NCBI GenBank assembly: GCA_037189645.1 | Contig: JBBCIY010000002.1 | Coordinates: 434,001-498,000, forward strand | Source: Taishania sp037189645 | Lineage (GTDB): Bacteria; Bacteroidota; Bacteroidia; Flavobacteriales_D; Crocinitomicaceae | Direction of reading: 5' to 3' | DNA length: 64,000 nt | Shown: piece after piece, positions 41,930 to 50,988 of the stretch | How positions within the stretch are numbered: position 1 is the first letter of the stretch | How the letters are laid out: each line of letters starts with the position of its first letter | Notes under the pieces: generated by a model | Databases searched by the model: none | Told to the model about the DNA's origin: nothing | Seen by the model: the letters and a program-made list of their open reading frames with translations, nothing else | Program-made: the position numbers and the translations under genes

Positions 41930-43282
41930 TCAGTGCTGAGGACAAATCGGAAGATTGATTCTTACGATGGTTCCCTGGTTTACAGCAGATTGAACGAAGA
42001 TCTCGCCTTTGTGCAGGTCGATGATGTTCCTGGTGAGCGGCAGCCCGATTCCGAAACCTTCGTATGTTTTTGTATTGGACGCCCGGAAGAACGGATCGTA
42101 GATGAATTTCAGCTCTTCTGTCGGGATCCCGATGCCCGAATCGTTGATAAGGATATAAACCGCCTTGTCGGAAGCTCCGATTGATACGATGACTTCCTGG
42201 TAATTGGAGTATTTGCTGGCGTTGGTGATGATGTTGGAAAGTGCCAGCTGCAACAACTGATAGTTTCCTTTTACTTTCAGCTTTTTCGGGTTTTCGGGCA
42301 ATAAAGAGACATTGATGGTAATCGAATGGCGCTTGTCCAGCTTTTCAACCAGTTCTTTCGTGTCCCACACCAACTGGTCTATCCTGAGAACATCCTCTTT
42401 CTGAACCGTTCCGTTAAATCCCGTCTGGGCCAGGGCCAGCAAAGCCCGGGTTTTCCCGTCGAGGTTTTCCGCCTCTTCCAGGATAACAGCGATCGTTTCC
42501 TTGTATTCTTCCGTGGTCCGTTCTTTTGCCAGCGCGAGGTCTGCTTCACCGATAATGGTCGTGAGCGGGGTTCTCAGCTCGTGAGAAGCATTGCTCACAA
42601 AATTGTTCTGGATCTCAAAGGCCGTTTCGATCCGGTTCAGCATCTGGTTGAATGTGTCGGCCAGCTCGTTGACTTCATCATTGACAATTTTGGTCGGAAG
42701 CCGCAAATGAAGGTTTTCGGAGCTGATCTGCTTAACCCGTTCCGTAATCTTTACGATAGGGCTGAAAAGATACCTGGATAAAACGAATGAAAAGAACAAT
42801 GCCAGGAGCAGCGAGATGATGAATGTATAGATCAGCAGCTGAAACAGGAAAAGATTCAGGTTTCCTTCCAGGTAATTTTCCGCACCGGCAACGATAACAT
42901 AGTTCTGGGCATCTTTCTGGGACTTATGCAGGATTCCGATGTATTTGATCCCGTTTTTTGAAAAATAAGCGGTCTTGTTCTTGATTATTTCGTTTAAAAA
43001 CCGGGTATCTACCCCGATGGAATCCGCCACCGTTTTTAAGTTCTGATCGACGGGAAAATAAAAGTCCTGCTCGTGGAACAGCTTGTCGGATGCCTCTGTT
43101 CCGATCGATTCCTGCTGGTCTATTGTCCAGCTGGCAATGGATTTTGCCCTTAATTCCAGCAAGGTGTTAAAATCTTTCTCCAGCTGGCGGGAAACGGAAA
43201 AATACACGATCATTGAAATCAGCAGGATCAGTAAAACAAAGACACTCATTAACAGCAGGATGGTTTTACTTTTATTCTTCAT
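41930..43282 (-). CDS. Sensor histidine kinase
   Basis: 450 residues. Membrane segments at about 8-30 and 148-172 enclose a ~115-residue periplasmic sensor. A HAMP linker follows (LFSPIVKITERVKQI), then HisKA with the phosphoacceptor in FVSNASHELRTPLTTIIGEA, and HATPase_c with NIITNASKYSN (N box), DSGIGIP (G1) and GFGIGLPLTRNI (G2). The signal is unknown. It starts 3 bases after the response regulator gene, forming one operon. Confidence 0.93.
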   Translation of the reverse strand: MKNKSKTILLLMSVFVLLILLISMIVYFSVSRQLEKDFNTLLELRAKSIASWTIDQQESIGTEASDKLFHEQDFYFPVDQNLKTVADSIGVDTRFLNEIIKNKTAYFSKNGIKYIGILHKSQKDAQNYVIVAGAENYLEGNLNLFLFQLLIYTFIISLLLALFFSFVLSRYLFSPIVKITERVKQISSENLHLRLPTKIVNDEVNELADTFNQMLNRIETAFEIQNNFVSNASHELRTPLTTIIGEADLALAKERTTEEYKETIAVILEEAENLDGKTRALLALAQTGFNGTVQKEDVLRIDQLVWDTKELVEKLDKRHSITINVSLLPENPKKLKVKGNYQLLQLALSNIITNASKYSNYQEVIVSIGASDKAVYILINDSGIGIPTEELKFIYDPFFRASNTKTYEGFGIGLPLTRNIIDLHKGEIFVQSAVNQGTIVRINLPICPQH

Positions 43283-43285
43283 GTC

Positions 43286-43984
43286 TTATTTCTCCTTCAT
43301 AATATACCCCATTCCGATCACGGTATGAATCAGCTTAGGCTCAAAATTCTGATCGATCTTTTTTCTCAGGTAGTTCACATAGACATCTACCACGTTTGTC
43401 CCGAGGTTGAAATTCAGTCCCCACACATTTTCCAGGATATCCATCCGGGATAAAACAATGTTTTTATTTTCCAGGAAATACATCAGCAAGCGGTATTCCG
43501 TACTGGTAAGATTGATCTCCGTATCGTCCCGCATGACTTTCTTGGCATTGTCATCCACAGTAAGGTTCAGGAACTGGTGCGTATGCGAGTTGGTGGTTGC
43601 CGGCTGCTCTCCGCTGAACAGTTCCGTTCTGCGCAAAAGTGTTTTTATCCTCGCCAGGAACTCAATGAACTTAAAGGGTTTGACAATATAGTCATCCGCG
43701 CCGGTGTTCAATCCCAGTACGATGTTTTCCGAAGTCCCCAATGCGGTCAGGAACAGAACGGGGATGGTTGTATTCACTTCCCGGATCAGCTTGCACAGTT
43801 CGATTCCGTTCTTCCCCGGGAGCATGATGTCCAGGATGATCAGGTCGAACTGGTTCTGCCTGAACATGTCCCAGCCAATATCGCCGTCAAAGGCGACAGA
43901 AACATCATATCCTTCTTCTGCCAGGCCTTTTTTGATAAAAGACGCAACATGTGCTTCATCTTCTACTAGCAATATTTTTTTCAT
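43286..43984 (-). CDS. OmpR/PhoB-family response regulator
   Basis: 232 residues. Receiver domain with acidic pocket VEDE (about 7-10), phosphoacceptor Asp in LIILDIMLPGKNGIEL (about 52), the Thr in LFLTALG and Lys in YIVKPFKF. C-terminal winged helix (LTSTEYRLLMYFLENKN ... NVVDVYVNYLRKKID). Partner of the kinase gene that follows by 3 bases. TATTTTTG at 44008-44015 is its probable -7 element. Confidence 0.95.
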   Translation of the reverse strand: MKKILLVEDEAHVASFIKKGLAEEGYDVSVAFDGDIGWDMFRQNQFDLIILDIMLPGKNGIELCKLIREVNTTIPVLFLTALGTSENIVLGLNTGADDYIVKPFKFIEFLARIKTLLRRTELFSGEQPATTNSHTHQFLNLTVDDNAKKVMRDDTEINLTSTEYRLLMYFLENKNIVLSRMDILENVWGLNFNLGTNVVDVYVNYLRKKIDQNFEPKLIHTVIGMGYIMKEK

Positions 43985-44007
43985 CGAACGCTATACATGG
44001 ATATCTG

Positions 44008-44015
44008 CAAAAATA
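44008..44015 (-). promoter_or_regulatory. -7 element of the two-component operon
   Basis: Minus-strand TATTTTTG, a full match to TAnnTTTG, 23 bases before the response regulator start. Confidence 0.45.
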
Positions 44016-44224
44016 GGAAAAATGAAATAAAGTAGCGAAACACCTTTCAGATGAACGATACAGCCCCGGCCATTTTTACATACCCGGTTTCCAGTCAGTG
44101 TTTTAATTTCTTGTTAAGCGATTTAATTTGCTTATAATCAATTGTTTGATTTGGTTCTGGTTAATGGGTCTTTAAATCTATTTTAAGAATGCAGTTAACA
44201 TACAGTTTGGAATTACAAACCATC

Positions 44225-44232
44225 TACATTTG
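44225..44232 (+). promoter_or_regulatory. -7 element of the bifunctional acyltransferase gene
   Basis: TACATTTG, full match to TAnnTTTG, about 40 bases before ATG 44273. The 44016-44224 spacer between it and the divergent two-component promoter is AT-rich with nothing else recognisable. Confidence 0.45.
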
Positions 44233-44272
44233 TGTCGTTCAATAAAGTTTGAATCGTAATAATCAATTGTAT

Positions 44273-46093
44273 ATGAGTAGAATGCAATTAGTTCAGACCA
44301 GGGATATCTACCGGGCTGCCAGGCTGAACAAGCTGGGGTTGCTGGGGATGCCGGTCGCGTGGAGTGTAAAGAACATAAGCGGATTGGCGAAGGCAAATAA
44401 AATCTATGCCCGGGGGTTTGAGAAGAATACGACTGAGTTCCTGCAATTTGTCATTGACGATCTGAATATCGATTTTGAGCTGTACGAAGAGGATCTGAAG
44501 CGGATTCCCAAAGAAGGCCCGTTTGTCATTGTATCCAATCACCCGCTTGGCGCACTGGATGGCATCCTGATGATGCATGTTATCTCAAAGATCCGCCCGG
44601 ATTTTAAAATAATGGGAAACTTCTTACTACATAAGATCAAACCGCTCGAACCGATGGTAATCGCTGTGAACCCGTTTGAGACAAGAAAAGAAAAGTTCAG
44701 CAGCAGCAAAGGGATCCGGGAAGCGATCGCGCACATCAAAGATGGCGGTTGTCTTGGAATGTTTCCCGCGGGTGAGGTTTCCGGGAAAGACAAAGATGGT
44801 GTGATCAACGACCGGGAATGGCAGAAGTCGGCCATAAAGCTGGTGCGAAAGCTCAATGTTCCGGTAGTTCCGATGTATTTTCATTCAAGAAACAGCGAAT
44901 TTTTCTACAGGATGGCAAAATTGCATCCGAACCTGCAGACAGCATTGCTGCCAAAAGAAGCTGTCCGTACACGTATGAAACCGGTCTGCATCCGCATCGG
45001 GAAGCCTGTTTCATGCAAACAGCAGGAGGAATTTGAAGATGTACAATCGTTGTCGGCTTTCCTGAGGAAGAAAACCTATTCACTTTCCAACTATTATTCC
45101 GGGAAGAAAAAACGGCTGATGAAGAAGCTCAACATTCCGAAACAGATCCACATCAACAGCAGGTCCCGGAAACCGAAACCGGTCGTTGAGGAGACACCTC
45201 ATAATTTATTAATTGCCGAATTGAATGAACTGCGTTCAAGGGACAAAAAACGGATGTTTGTCAGTAATAATTTTGAGTGCTATTTCGCCAAAGCGAAGGA
45301 AATTCCTGGCATCCTGAGGGAAATAGGGCGTTTGCGGGAGCTGACCTACCGTGAGGTGGGAGAAGGTACGAACCGGGAGATTGACCTCGACCGTTACGAC
45401 GTGCATTACAACCATTTGTTCCTGTGGGACACTGATACCGAACGAATTGTAGGCGCTTACCGGATGGCACTGGGCAAAAAAGTATACGAACGATACGGAA
45501 CAGAAGGATTTTACATGAACGAGCTGTTTCATTTTGAACCCGAATTCAGGCCGTTCTTTTCTCAATGCATTGAAATGGGGCGTGCGTTTGTCGTTTCCGA
45601 CTACCAGCAGAAACCCATGCCTTTGTTTTTATTGTGGCGGGGAGTTGTCCATGTTACATTGCGGAATCCTTCGCATAAATACATTATCGGGAGTGTAAGC
45701 ATCAGTAACCGGTTTTCCGATTTTTCAAAGTCGCTGATGGTGGAATTTATGAAATCGCACTACTACGATCCATACGTGGCACAGTTCGTCCGGGCGAAGA
45801 ACGAATTCAAGATCCGGCTCAGGGATGAAGACAAGGATTTCTTTCTTGGAGACAATGATGCGGACCTGAACAAATTTGACAAGCTGATCGACGAGCTGGA
45901 ACCTGCTTTGCGGCTGCCGGTACTTGCAAAAAAATACATCAAGCAGAATGCCCGGGTGATAGGCTTCAACGTCGATCCGAAATTCAACGATGCCGTCGAT
46001 GGACTGATGTATATCCGGATCAGCAACCTGCCCGAAAGTACTGTCAAACCTGTATTTGACGAACTACAGGCCGAGATCTGCCGCCAGTTGTGA
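44273..46093 (+). CDS. Two-domain O-/N-acyltransferase (OlsF/GlsF-like) for aminolipids
   Basis: 606 residues from MSRMQLVQTRD; ATG-like start 44249 is possible. N-terminal ~280 residues are a PlsC-type lysophospholipid acyltransferase: VSNHPLGALDGI holds the H-x4-D catalytic pair (motif I, about 90), MFPAGEVSGKDKDG is motif III-like. The C-terminal ~300 residues (ECYFAKAKEIPGILREIGRL onward, with DRYDVHYNHLFLWD and EMGRAFVVSDYQQK) match the OlsB-type N-acyltransferase. This fusion is the layout of OlsF, which makes ornithine lipid alone, and of the Bacteroidota enzymes making glycine lipids. So it probably builds phosphorus-free aminolipids of the outer membrane. Which amino acid is used cannot be read. 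Confidence 0.8.
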   Translation: MSRMQLVQTRDIYRAARLNKLGLLGMPVAWSVKNISGLAKANKIYARGFEKNTTEFLQFVIDDLNIDFELYEEDLKRIPKEGPFVIVSNHPLGALDGILMMHVISKIRPDFKIMGNFLLHKIKPLEPMVIAVNPFETRKEKFSSSKGIREAIAHIKDGGCLGMFPAGEVSGKDKDGVINDREWQKSAIKLVRKLNVPVVPMYFHSRNSEFFYRMAKLHPNLQTALLPKEAVRTRMKPVCIRIGKPVSCKQQEEFEDVQSLSAFLRKKTYSLSNYYSGKKKRLMKKLNIPKQIHINSRSRKPKPVVEETPHNLLIAELNELRSRDKKRMFVSNNFECYFAKAKEIPGILREIGRLRELTYREVGEGTNREIDLDRYDVHYNHLFLWDTDTERIVGAYRMALGKKVYERYGTEGFYMNELFHFEPEFRPFFSQCIEMGRAFVVSDYQQKPMPLFLLWRGVVHVTLRNPSHKYIIGSVSISNRFSDFSKSLMVEFMKSHYYDPYVAQFVRAKNEFKIRLRDEDKDFFLGDNDADLNKFDKLIDELEPALRLPVLAKKYIKQNARVIGFNVDPKFNDAVDGLMYIRISNLPESTVKPVFDELQAEICRQL

Positions 46094-46261
46094 TCCGGAG
46101 GAGCGAAGCGACTTTTTAGCAGGAAGACAGGGAAAAAATACATTCGTTCAGCCCTCCGGGTACGGATCATGCATTTCGGCTGTAAGGAGCCTCAACCGGT
46201 TATTATCACTGCATTGTTCATAACCAAATTTCATTGCTTTCCATCAAAAAACCTAAAACCT

Positions 46262-46269
46262 TAATTTTG
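46262..46269 (+). promoter_or_regulatory. -7 element restarting the second dcw segment
   Basis: TAATTTTG, full match to TAnnTTTG, 35 bases before the 46304 gene, which is coupled to ftsW. No -33 with good spacing is evident. The 46094-46261 spacer shows no other structure. Confidence 0.4.
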
Positions 46270-46303
46270 TTTGTCTTTCTATGTAAAAGCACAAAGAGAA
46301 ACT

Positions 46304-46762
46304 ATGAAACAGGTACAAACAAATCATAATTTACTGGAGGCCAGAAAAAAGGCGCTGGAAAATGTGGTTAACGGCTCCATACGCCCGCATGGGAAACTCT
46401 GGGGAATGGACGTGTTTTCCTGGGGAAATCCGCATACAGAGCTGATTGCCTCTACCATTCATTCATTTCCTTTCCCGGTCATCTGGCTTGCATCTTCTGA
46501 GCTGCTGGCAGCGGTCGTATCGTTTGATGCGGCTGTATTGAGGAATGCCCACGCGGTCATTTCGTATGCCGGTGGAGCATTGGATGAAGATAAATTCCGT
46601 GATGTACCTCATGTTGTTACAACAAACGATGTAGAAACAGCGTTTCAGAAGATGAACGAATTGCGTTTGAAAAGAGGTGTTATTTTGTTTTGTCATGCGG
46701 GAACGGATGCCGAGCATTATGAAAATGCATTCAAAGCATACCTTGAACTTCACCAAATATAA
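46304..46762 (+). CDS. Small protein of unknown function coupled to ftsW
   Basis: 152 residues from MKQVQTNHNLL. No signal peptide or membrane segment, so cytoplasmic. The first half has LENVVNGSIRPHGKLWGMDVF; the second half alternates strands and helices (PFPVIWLASSELLAAVVSFD, AVISYAGGALDEDKF, GVILFCHAGTDAEHYENAFK), like a Rossmann-type fold. The stretch VILFCHAGTDAEHYENAFKA is loosely like the C-terminal ligase block of MurD/MurE (VLLSPACASFD.FENYEERG), which may be chance. Its stop overlaps the ftsW start by one base (TAATG), so it is translationally coupled to ftsW. Function unknown. Confidence 0.7.
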   Translation: MKQVQTNHNLLEARKKALENVVNGSIRPHGKLWGMDVFSWGNPHTELIASTIHSFPFPVIWLASSELLAAVVSFDAAVLRNAHAVISYAGGALDEDKFRDVPHVVTTNDVETAFQKMNELRLKRGVILFCHAGTDAEHYENAFKAYLELHQI

Positions 46763-48000
46763 TGGACATGGCCGATAATGCAGCAATCATAACATCTAAT
46801 CCCATATCGGTAAGGCGATTTTTAAATTACCTCAAAGGTGACCGGGTGATATGGATCATTACATTGCTGATGATGGCATTTTCCCTTGTTACGGTCTTCA
46901 GCTTTGTTCCTGTGCTTGTTAAAGTGGAGGGAGGGACACCGTTTAAGTACCTGTTCAAGCATTTCATCTATATCCTGATCAGCTTTACGGCAATGTTCTG
47001 GGTGCACCGGCAGGATCCCAGGTATTTTTCCCAGGTGTCGAAATTCGCCTTTATACTGGGGATCGGGTTGCTGCTGCTGACGCTTGTTCTTCCCAATGAA
47101 GTAAACAACGCAAAACGGTGGATCCGCGTTCCGTTCATCGGCTTGACCTTCCAGGCATCTGATTTTGCAAAGCTCGCATTGATCATGTATCTGTCCCGTC
47201 AGCTGGTAAAACGCAAGGCGCAGTTCCTCGACTGGAAAGAAGGTTTTTTGCCGATCGTTGCTCCGATCGTGCTGGTTTGCGGACTGATCGTGAAGGACAA
47301 TTTTTCAACCGCGGGAATCGTCTTTATGCTTTCCGTAGCGCTGCTTTTTCTGGGAAAATTTCCTTTTTCACGTCTCCTTGCCATATTCGGAGCGGCCATC
47401 GGGGGATTGCTGCTCATTGTGCTCATTCACAAAGCGCTTCCCGATTTAAACATCCTGCCCCGTTATACAACCTGGGAAAACCGTATCCTGAACCGGATGG
47501 ATACAGAGAGCAATGTCGTTGACAATGCGCAGGCGGTCAATGCCAAACTGGCGATTTACAATGGAAAATTATTCGGGCAGGGAGTAGGAGACGGGAAGCT
47601 GAAAGAATTTTTGCCCGAGGCCTATGCCGATTTTTATTATTCATCGTTTGTCGAGGAATTTGGTTCCATTGCGGCGCTCATATTGGCACTGGCCTACCTG
47701 ATCCTGCTGTTCAGGGTCATACGGATAGGATTGAAATCCGAACATTTATTTGAAACGTATCTATGCATCGGGATCGGGATGCTGATCCTCACCCAGGCGT
47801 CTGTCAATATGCTGGTATGCACGGGAGTTTTTCCTGTCACCGGGCAGAACATGCCGCTGCTGGCAATGGGAGGGTCTGCGATGATCATGACCTGTGTTTC
47901 ACTCGGAATGATCCAGTCCATTGCGGCAAAACAGGACAAAGGCAGAAAAGCTGCCACGAAAGAAGGTAATGACAACGAATTGATAAACGAAGCAGAATGA
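46762..48000 (+). CDS. ftsW: Septal peptidoglycan glycosyltransferase FtsW (SEDS family)
   Basis: 412 residues, about ten membrane segments. SEDS landmarks: NAKRWIRVPFIGLTFQASDFAKLALI (about 112-135), LIVKDNFSTAGIVFML, GKLFGQGVGDGKLKEFLPEAYADFYYS-F with the catalytic-type Asp/Glu loop, and C-terminal FPVTGQNMPLLAMGGSAM. It polymerises glycan strands at the septum with FtsI. RodA is the alternative by sequence, but position before murG settles ftsW. It overlaps the genes on both sides (1 base before, 4 bases into murG). Confidence 0.94.
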   Translation: MDMADNAAIITSNPISVRRFLNYLKGDRVIWIITLLMMAFSLVTVFSFVPVLVKVEGGTPFKYLFKHFIYILISFTAMFWVHRQDPRYFSQVSKFAFILGIGLLLLTLVLPNEVNNAKRWIRVPFIGLTFQASDFAKLALIMYLSRQLVKRKAQFLDWKEGFLPIVAPIVLVCGLIVKDNFSTAGIVFMLSVALLFLGKFPFSRLLAIFGAAIGGLLLIVLIHKALPDLNILPRYTTWENRILNRMDTESNVVDNAQAVNAKLAIYNGKLFGQGVGDGKLKEFLPEAYADFYYSSFVEEFGSIAALILALAYLILLFRVIRIGLKSEHLFETYLCIGIGMLILTQASVNMLVCTGVFPVTGQNMPLLAMGGSAMIMTCVSLGMIQSIAAKQDKGRKAATKEGNDNELINEAE

Positions 48001-49091
48001 AACGAGTAATCATTTCCGGCGGAGGGACCGGGGGGCATATTTTTCCCGCTGTCGCGATAGCAGACGAGCTGAAAAGGCAATTTCCCCAGGTTGACATTCT
48101 GTTCATTGGTGCGGAAGGTAAAATGGAAATGGAAAAAGTTCCGCAGGCCGGGTACAGGATCATCGGGTTGCCGATCGTAGGTTTGCAACGAAAGCTGACA
48201 TTGAAAAACCTTGCTTTACCGTTTAAGATCATTAAAAGCATGGTGATGGCAAGAAAGACGATCAGGGAATTCGGCCCTGAGGTGGTGATCGGAGTCGGAG
48301 GATATGCTTCCGGGCCAACGCTGAAAACTGCTTCCATGCTCGGAATCCCGACGTTGGTGCAGGAGCAGAATTCCTTTGCCGGAAAGACAAACATGCTGCT
48401 TGCAAAGAAAGCGGATCGGTTATGTGTTGCTTATGACGGGATGGAAAAATTCTTTCCGGAAGAGAAAATAGTTTTAACAGGAAATCCCGTTCGGCTGGAA
48501 GTGACCCGGATTGAAGGAAAACGGAGCGAAGCGTTTGAATTTTACGGGTTGGATGCGTCAAAGCCGGCTATCCTGGTGATCGGAGGTTCACTTGGTGCGA
48601 GAACACTGAATGAATCCCTGGCCGGGGGAATTGAAAAATTACAGCAGCAGGGGATTCAGGTGCTGTGGCAGTGCGGTAAATTATACTATGATGAATTGAC
48701 CAACCGTTTGAAAGGAAAAGACTTGAAAGGAATTCACCTGACGCAATTCATTTCCCGGATGGACCTGGCGTATGCGCTGGCAGATGTGATCGTATCCCGT
48801 GCAGGTGCGATTTCCGTATCTGAGTTGTGTCTTGTCCGAAAACCCGCGATCCTGGTTCCTTCTCCCAACGTGGCGGAAGATCACCAGACGCACAACGCGA
48901 TGGCATTGGTCAGCAGACAGGCGGCAATTTTGGTGAAAGATATTGACGCAAAAAGTACATTGATTGACGAAGCGATTAAATTAATTAATGATAAAGAATT
49001 ACAATCGAAATTATCACAGAACATTGCACAATTAGGAAAGCCAAACGCGACAAAGGATATTGTAGGGGAAATCTTGAAAATACGAAAATAG
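47997..49091 (+). CDS. murG: UDP-GlcNAc:lipid I GlcNAc transferase
   Basis: 364 residues. N-terminal glycine-rich loop SGGGTGGHIFPAVAIADELK, GVGGYASGPTLKTAS, LVIGGSLGARTLNESL, and SRAGAISVSELCLVRKPAILVPSP (UDP-GlcNAc site with E) are MurG signatures. It makes lipid II at the inner face of the membrane. The start overlaps the ftsW stop (ATGA). Confidence 0.97.
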   Translation: MKRVIISGGGTGGHIFPAVAIADELKRQFPQVDILFIGAEGKMEMEKVPQAGYRIIGLPIVGLQRKLTLKNLALPFKIIKSMVMARKTIREFGPEVVIGVGGYASGPTLKTASMLGIPTLVQEQNSFAGKTNMLLAKKADRLCVAYDGMEKFFPEEKIVLTGNPVRLEVTRIEGKRSEAFEFYGLDASKPAILVIGGSLGARTLNESLAGGIEKLQQQGIQVLWQCGKLYYDELTNRLKGKDLKGIHLTQFISRMDLAYALADVIVSRAGAISVSELCLVRKPAILVPSPNVAEDHQTHNAMALVSRQAAILVKDIDAKSTLIDEAIKLINDKELQSKLSQNIAQLGKPNATKDIVGEILKIRK

Positions 49092-49138
49092 GAGCGTGGT
49101 TAAGCTGGAGATACAATAGGAATGATCGATTAAACGAT

Positions 49139-49576
49139 ATGCCGAAACGAATCAATATAATACGAATCATTGCTGTCACCGCATTTGTGATATATGTGGT
49201 CAGCTTGTTGTTCCCGTATCAATATTACAGGGATTACGGTTATTATGAAGAAGGGATTCGTTATTATCCTTCGGGAAAGGGGTATTATTCCGACTATGTT
49301 CTTTTTTTGGTCTTCTTTATTCCTGTACTCGTGTTTTTGCTGGTACGGCATACATTGGCCATGAAAGCCTTTTCATTGATCGCCTGTTCACTATTGTTCG
49401 TTTTTGCATGCCTGGCATGGAGCGAGGATTTTTCAGGAGAATATTCCAAACCCGGAATAGGATTCTATTTATTCTTGCTCAGTGTAGTCACACTGTTGAT
49501 CCTCTCGGTTATAAAACTTCGGATACCTGTTCCGAGAAGAATGAGAAAGAACAACGAATTATTGGATGATTTTTGA
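49139..49576 (+). CDS. Small four-helix membrane protein of unknown function between murG and murC
   Basis: 145 residues with four predicted membrane segments at about 6-24, 56-76, 80-98 and 104-126, a Tyr-rich loop after the first (PYQYYRDYGYYEEGIRYYPS) and a basic C-terminal tail. No family recognised. murG and murC are adjacent in most dcw clusters, so this is an added gene; spacing of 47 and 26 bases on the same strand fits cotranscription. Whether it has a role in division cannot be said. Confidence 0.65.
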   Translation: MPKRINIIRIIAVTAFVIYVVSLLFPYQYYRDYGYYEEGIRYYPSGKGYYSDYVLFLVFFIPVLVFLLVRHTLAMKAFSLIACSLLFVFACLAWSEDFSGEYSKPGIGFYLFLLSVVTLLILSVIKLRIPVPRRMRKNNELLDDF

Positions 49577-49602
49577 TCAGACAGCTAAAAGATTGAAATT
49601 GA

Positions 49603-50988
49603 ATGGACATCAGGAAAATAAATATCAGTTTAAGTGCTTTTGAAAACATCTATTTCTTGGGAATAGGTGGTATCGGGATGTCCGCGCTTGCCCGTTATTT
49701 CAAATCCCTCGGGTGGAATGTGGCGGGCTATGACAAAACACCTTCTCCTCTGACTGCATCCCTGCAAAGCGAAGGAATTGATGTGCATTACGAAGACCGT
49801 AATTCAAGTATCATATCGCCATATTGCGATAAGGCGAAAACATTGGTGGTAATAACACCCGCCATTCCGAAAAATATGGGGGAATTACTTCATTTTCAAT
49901 TCAATGAATTTGAAATTGTAAAACGCTCCGAAGTGTTGGGGTTGATCACGCAAACGTCGAAAGGGCTTGGAGTTGCAGGTACACACGGAAAAACAACGAC
50001 AAGCACCATGCTGGCGCACATCCTGGACCAGTCGGAAGTCAAGTGTACCGCTTTTTTAGGAGGGATTTCTGCCAATTTCAATTCAAATTTAGTTTTGAAT
50101 CCGGGGGCTGAATATACCGTGATCGAAGCAGACGAATTTGACCGTTCTTTTCTTCGTTTGTCTCCGTTTGCAAGCATTATTACATCTGCCGATCCGGATC
50201 ACCTGGATATTTACGGCGATGCGGCTCATTTCAGGGAAGGGTTTGAGTTGTACGCAGGCCTGCATCCTGAAAATGGTATTGTTATTCAGCGTTATGGGTT
50301 GAATCTTCCAACTCCGGCAGCAACATACACGTATGCGGTCGGAAATGCGGAAGCAGATTTTAACGGATATGATCTCAGGTACGAAAATGAGCGTTTTTTA
50401 ATGAACGTTACGCTGCCCTATGAAGGAATGACAGATGTTGAACTGGGAATCCCCGGCTGGCACAATGCGGAAAATGCAGTTGGTTGTATTGCTTTGTGCT
50501 ATGAGTTGGGACTGGATTTAGACACAATCAGAGAAGGTTTACGAACTTTCAGAGGAGTAAAGCGCCGTTTTGAATACATTGTAAAATCGCAGGATTTAAT
50601 ATATATCGACGATTATGCACATCATCCGACCGAGATAAAAGCCTTGATCGGTTCCATCCGCCTGATGTACCCGGGCAGAAACGTAACGGGTGTTTTTCAG
50701 CCTCATCTGTTTACACGCACCCGTGATTTTTTCGATGGATTTGCAGAGCAGCTTTCGCGCCTGGATGAAGTGATACTGATGCCGGTATATCCTGCCAGGG
50801 AAGAGCCGATTGCAGGTGTTACAAGCGATGCGCTGCTCGAAAAGATAACTGCCGGGAAAAAGCAGGTATTATCCCCCGATGAGGTTGTTTCGTACCTATC
50901 CGGGAAGAAAGAAGGGGTATTCCTGACGATCGGGGCGGGAGACATCGACCGGATTGTTGATCGGCTAAAAACAGGATGGAGTGAATAA
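49603..50988 (+). CDS. murC: UDP-MurNAc:L-alanine ligase
   Basis: 461 residues. YFLGIGGIGMSALARYF (Rossmann motif), GVAGTHGKTTTSTM (ATP loop), EADEFDRSFL, DDYAHHPTEIKAL and FQPHLFTRTRDFFDGFAEQL are MurC signatures. It adds the first stem residue, L-alanine. Its end overlaps the ftsQ start by 8 bases. Confidence 0.96.
   Translation: MDIRKINISLSAFENIYFLGIGGIGMSALARYFKSLGWNVAGYDKTPSPLTASLQSEGIDVHYEDRNSSIISPYCDKAKTLVVITPAIPKNMGELLHFQFNEFEIVKRSEVLGLITQTSKGLGVAGTHGKTTTSTMLAHILDQSEVKCTAFLGGISANFNSNLVLNPGAEYTVIEADEFDRSFLRLSPFASIITSADPDHLDIYGDAAHFREGFELYAGLHPENGIVIQRYGLNLPTPAATYTYAVGNAEADFNGYDLRYENERFLMNVTLPYEGMTDVELGIPGWHNAENAVGCIALCYELGLDLDTIREGLRTFRGVKRRFEYIVKSQDLIYIDDYAHHPTEIKALIGSIRLMYPGRNVTGVFQPHLFTRTRDFFDGFAEQLSRLDEVILMPVYPAREEPIAGVTSDALLEKITAGKKQVLSPDEVVSYLSGKKEGVFLTIGAGDIDRIVDRLKTGWSE

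Noticed and set aside
40028..46093. Mobile element splitting the dcw cluster
   Set aside because: No transposase, integrase, terminal repeats or target duplication are visible; composition matches the flanks. Rearrangement is more likely than a recent element.
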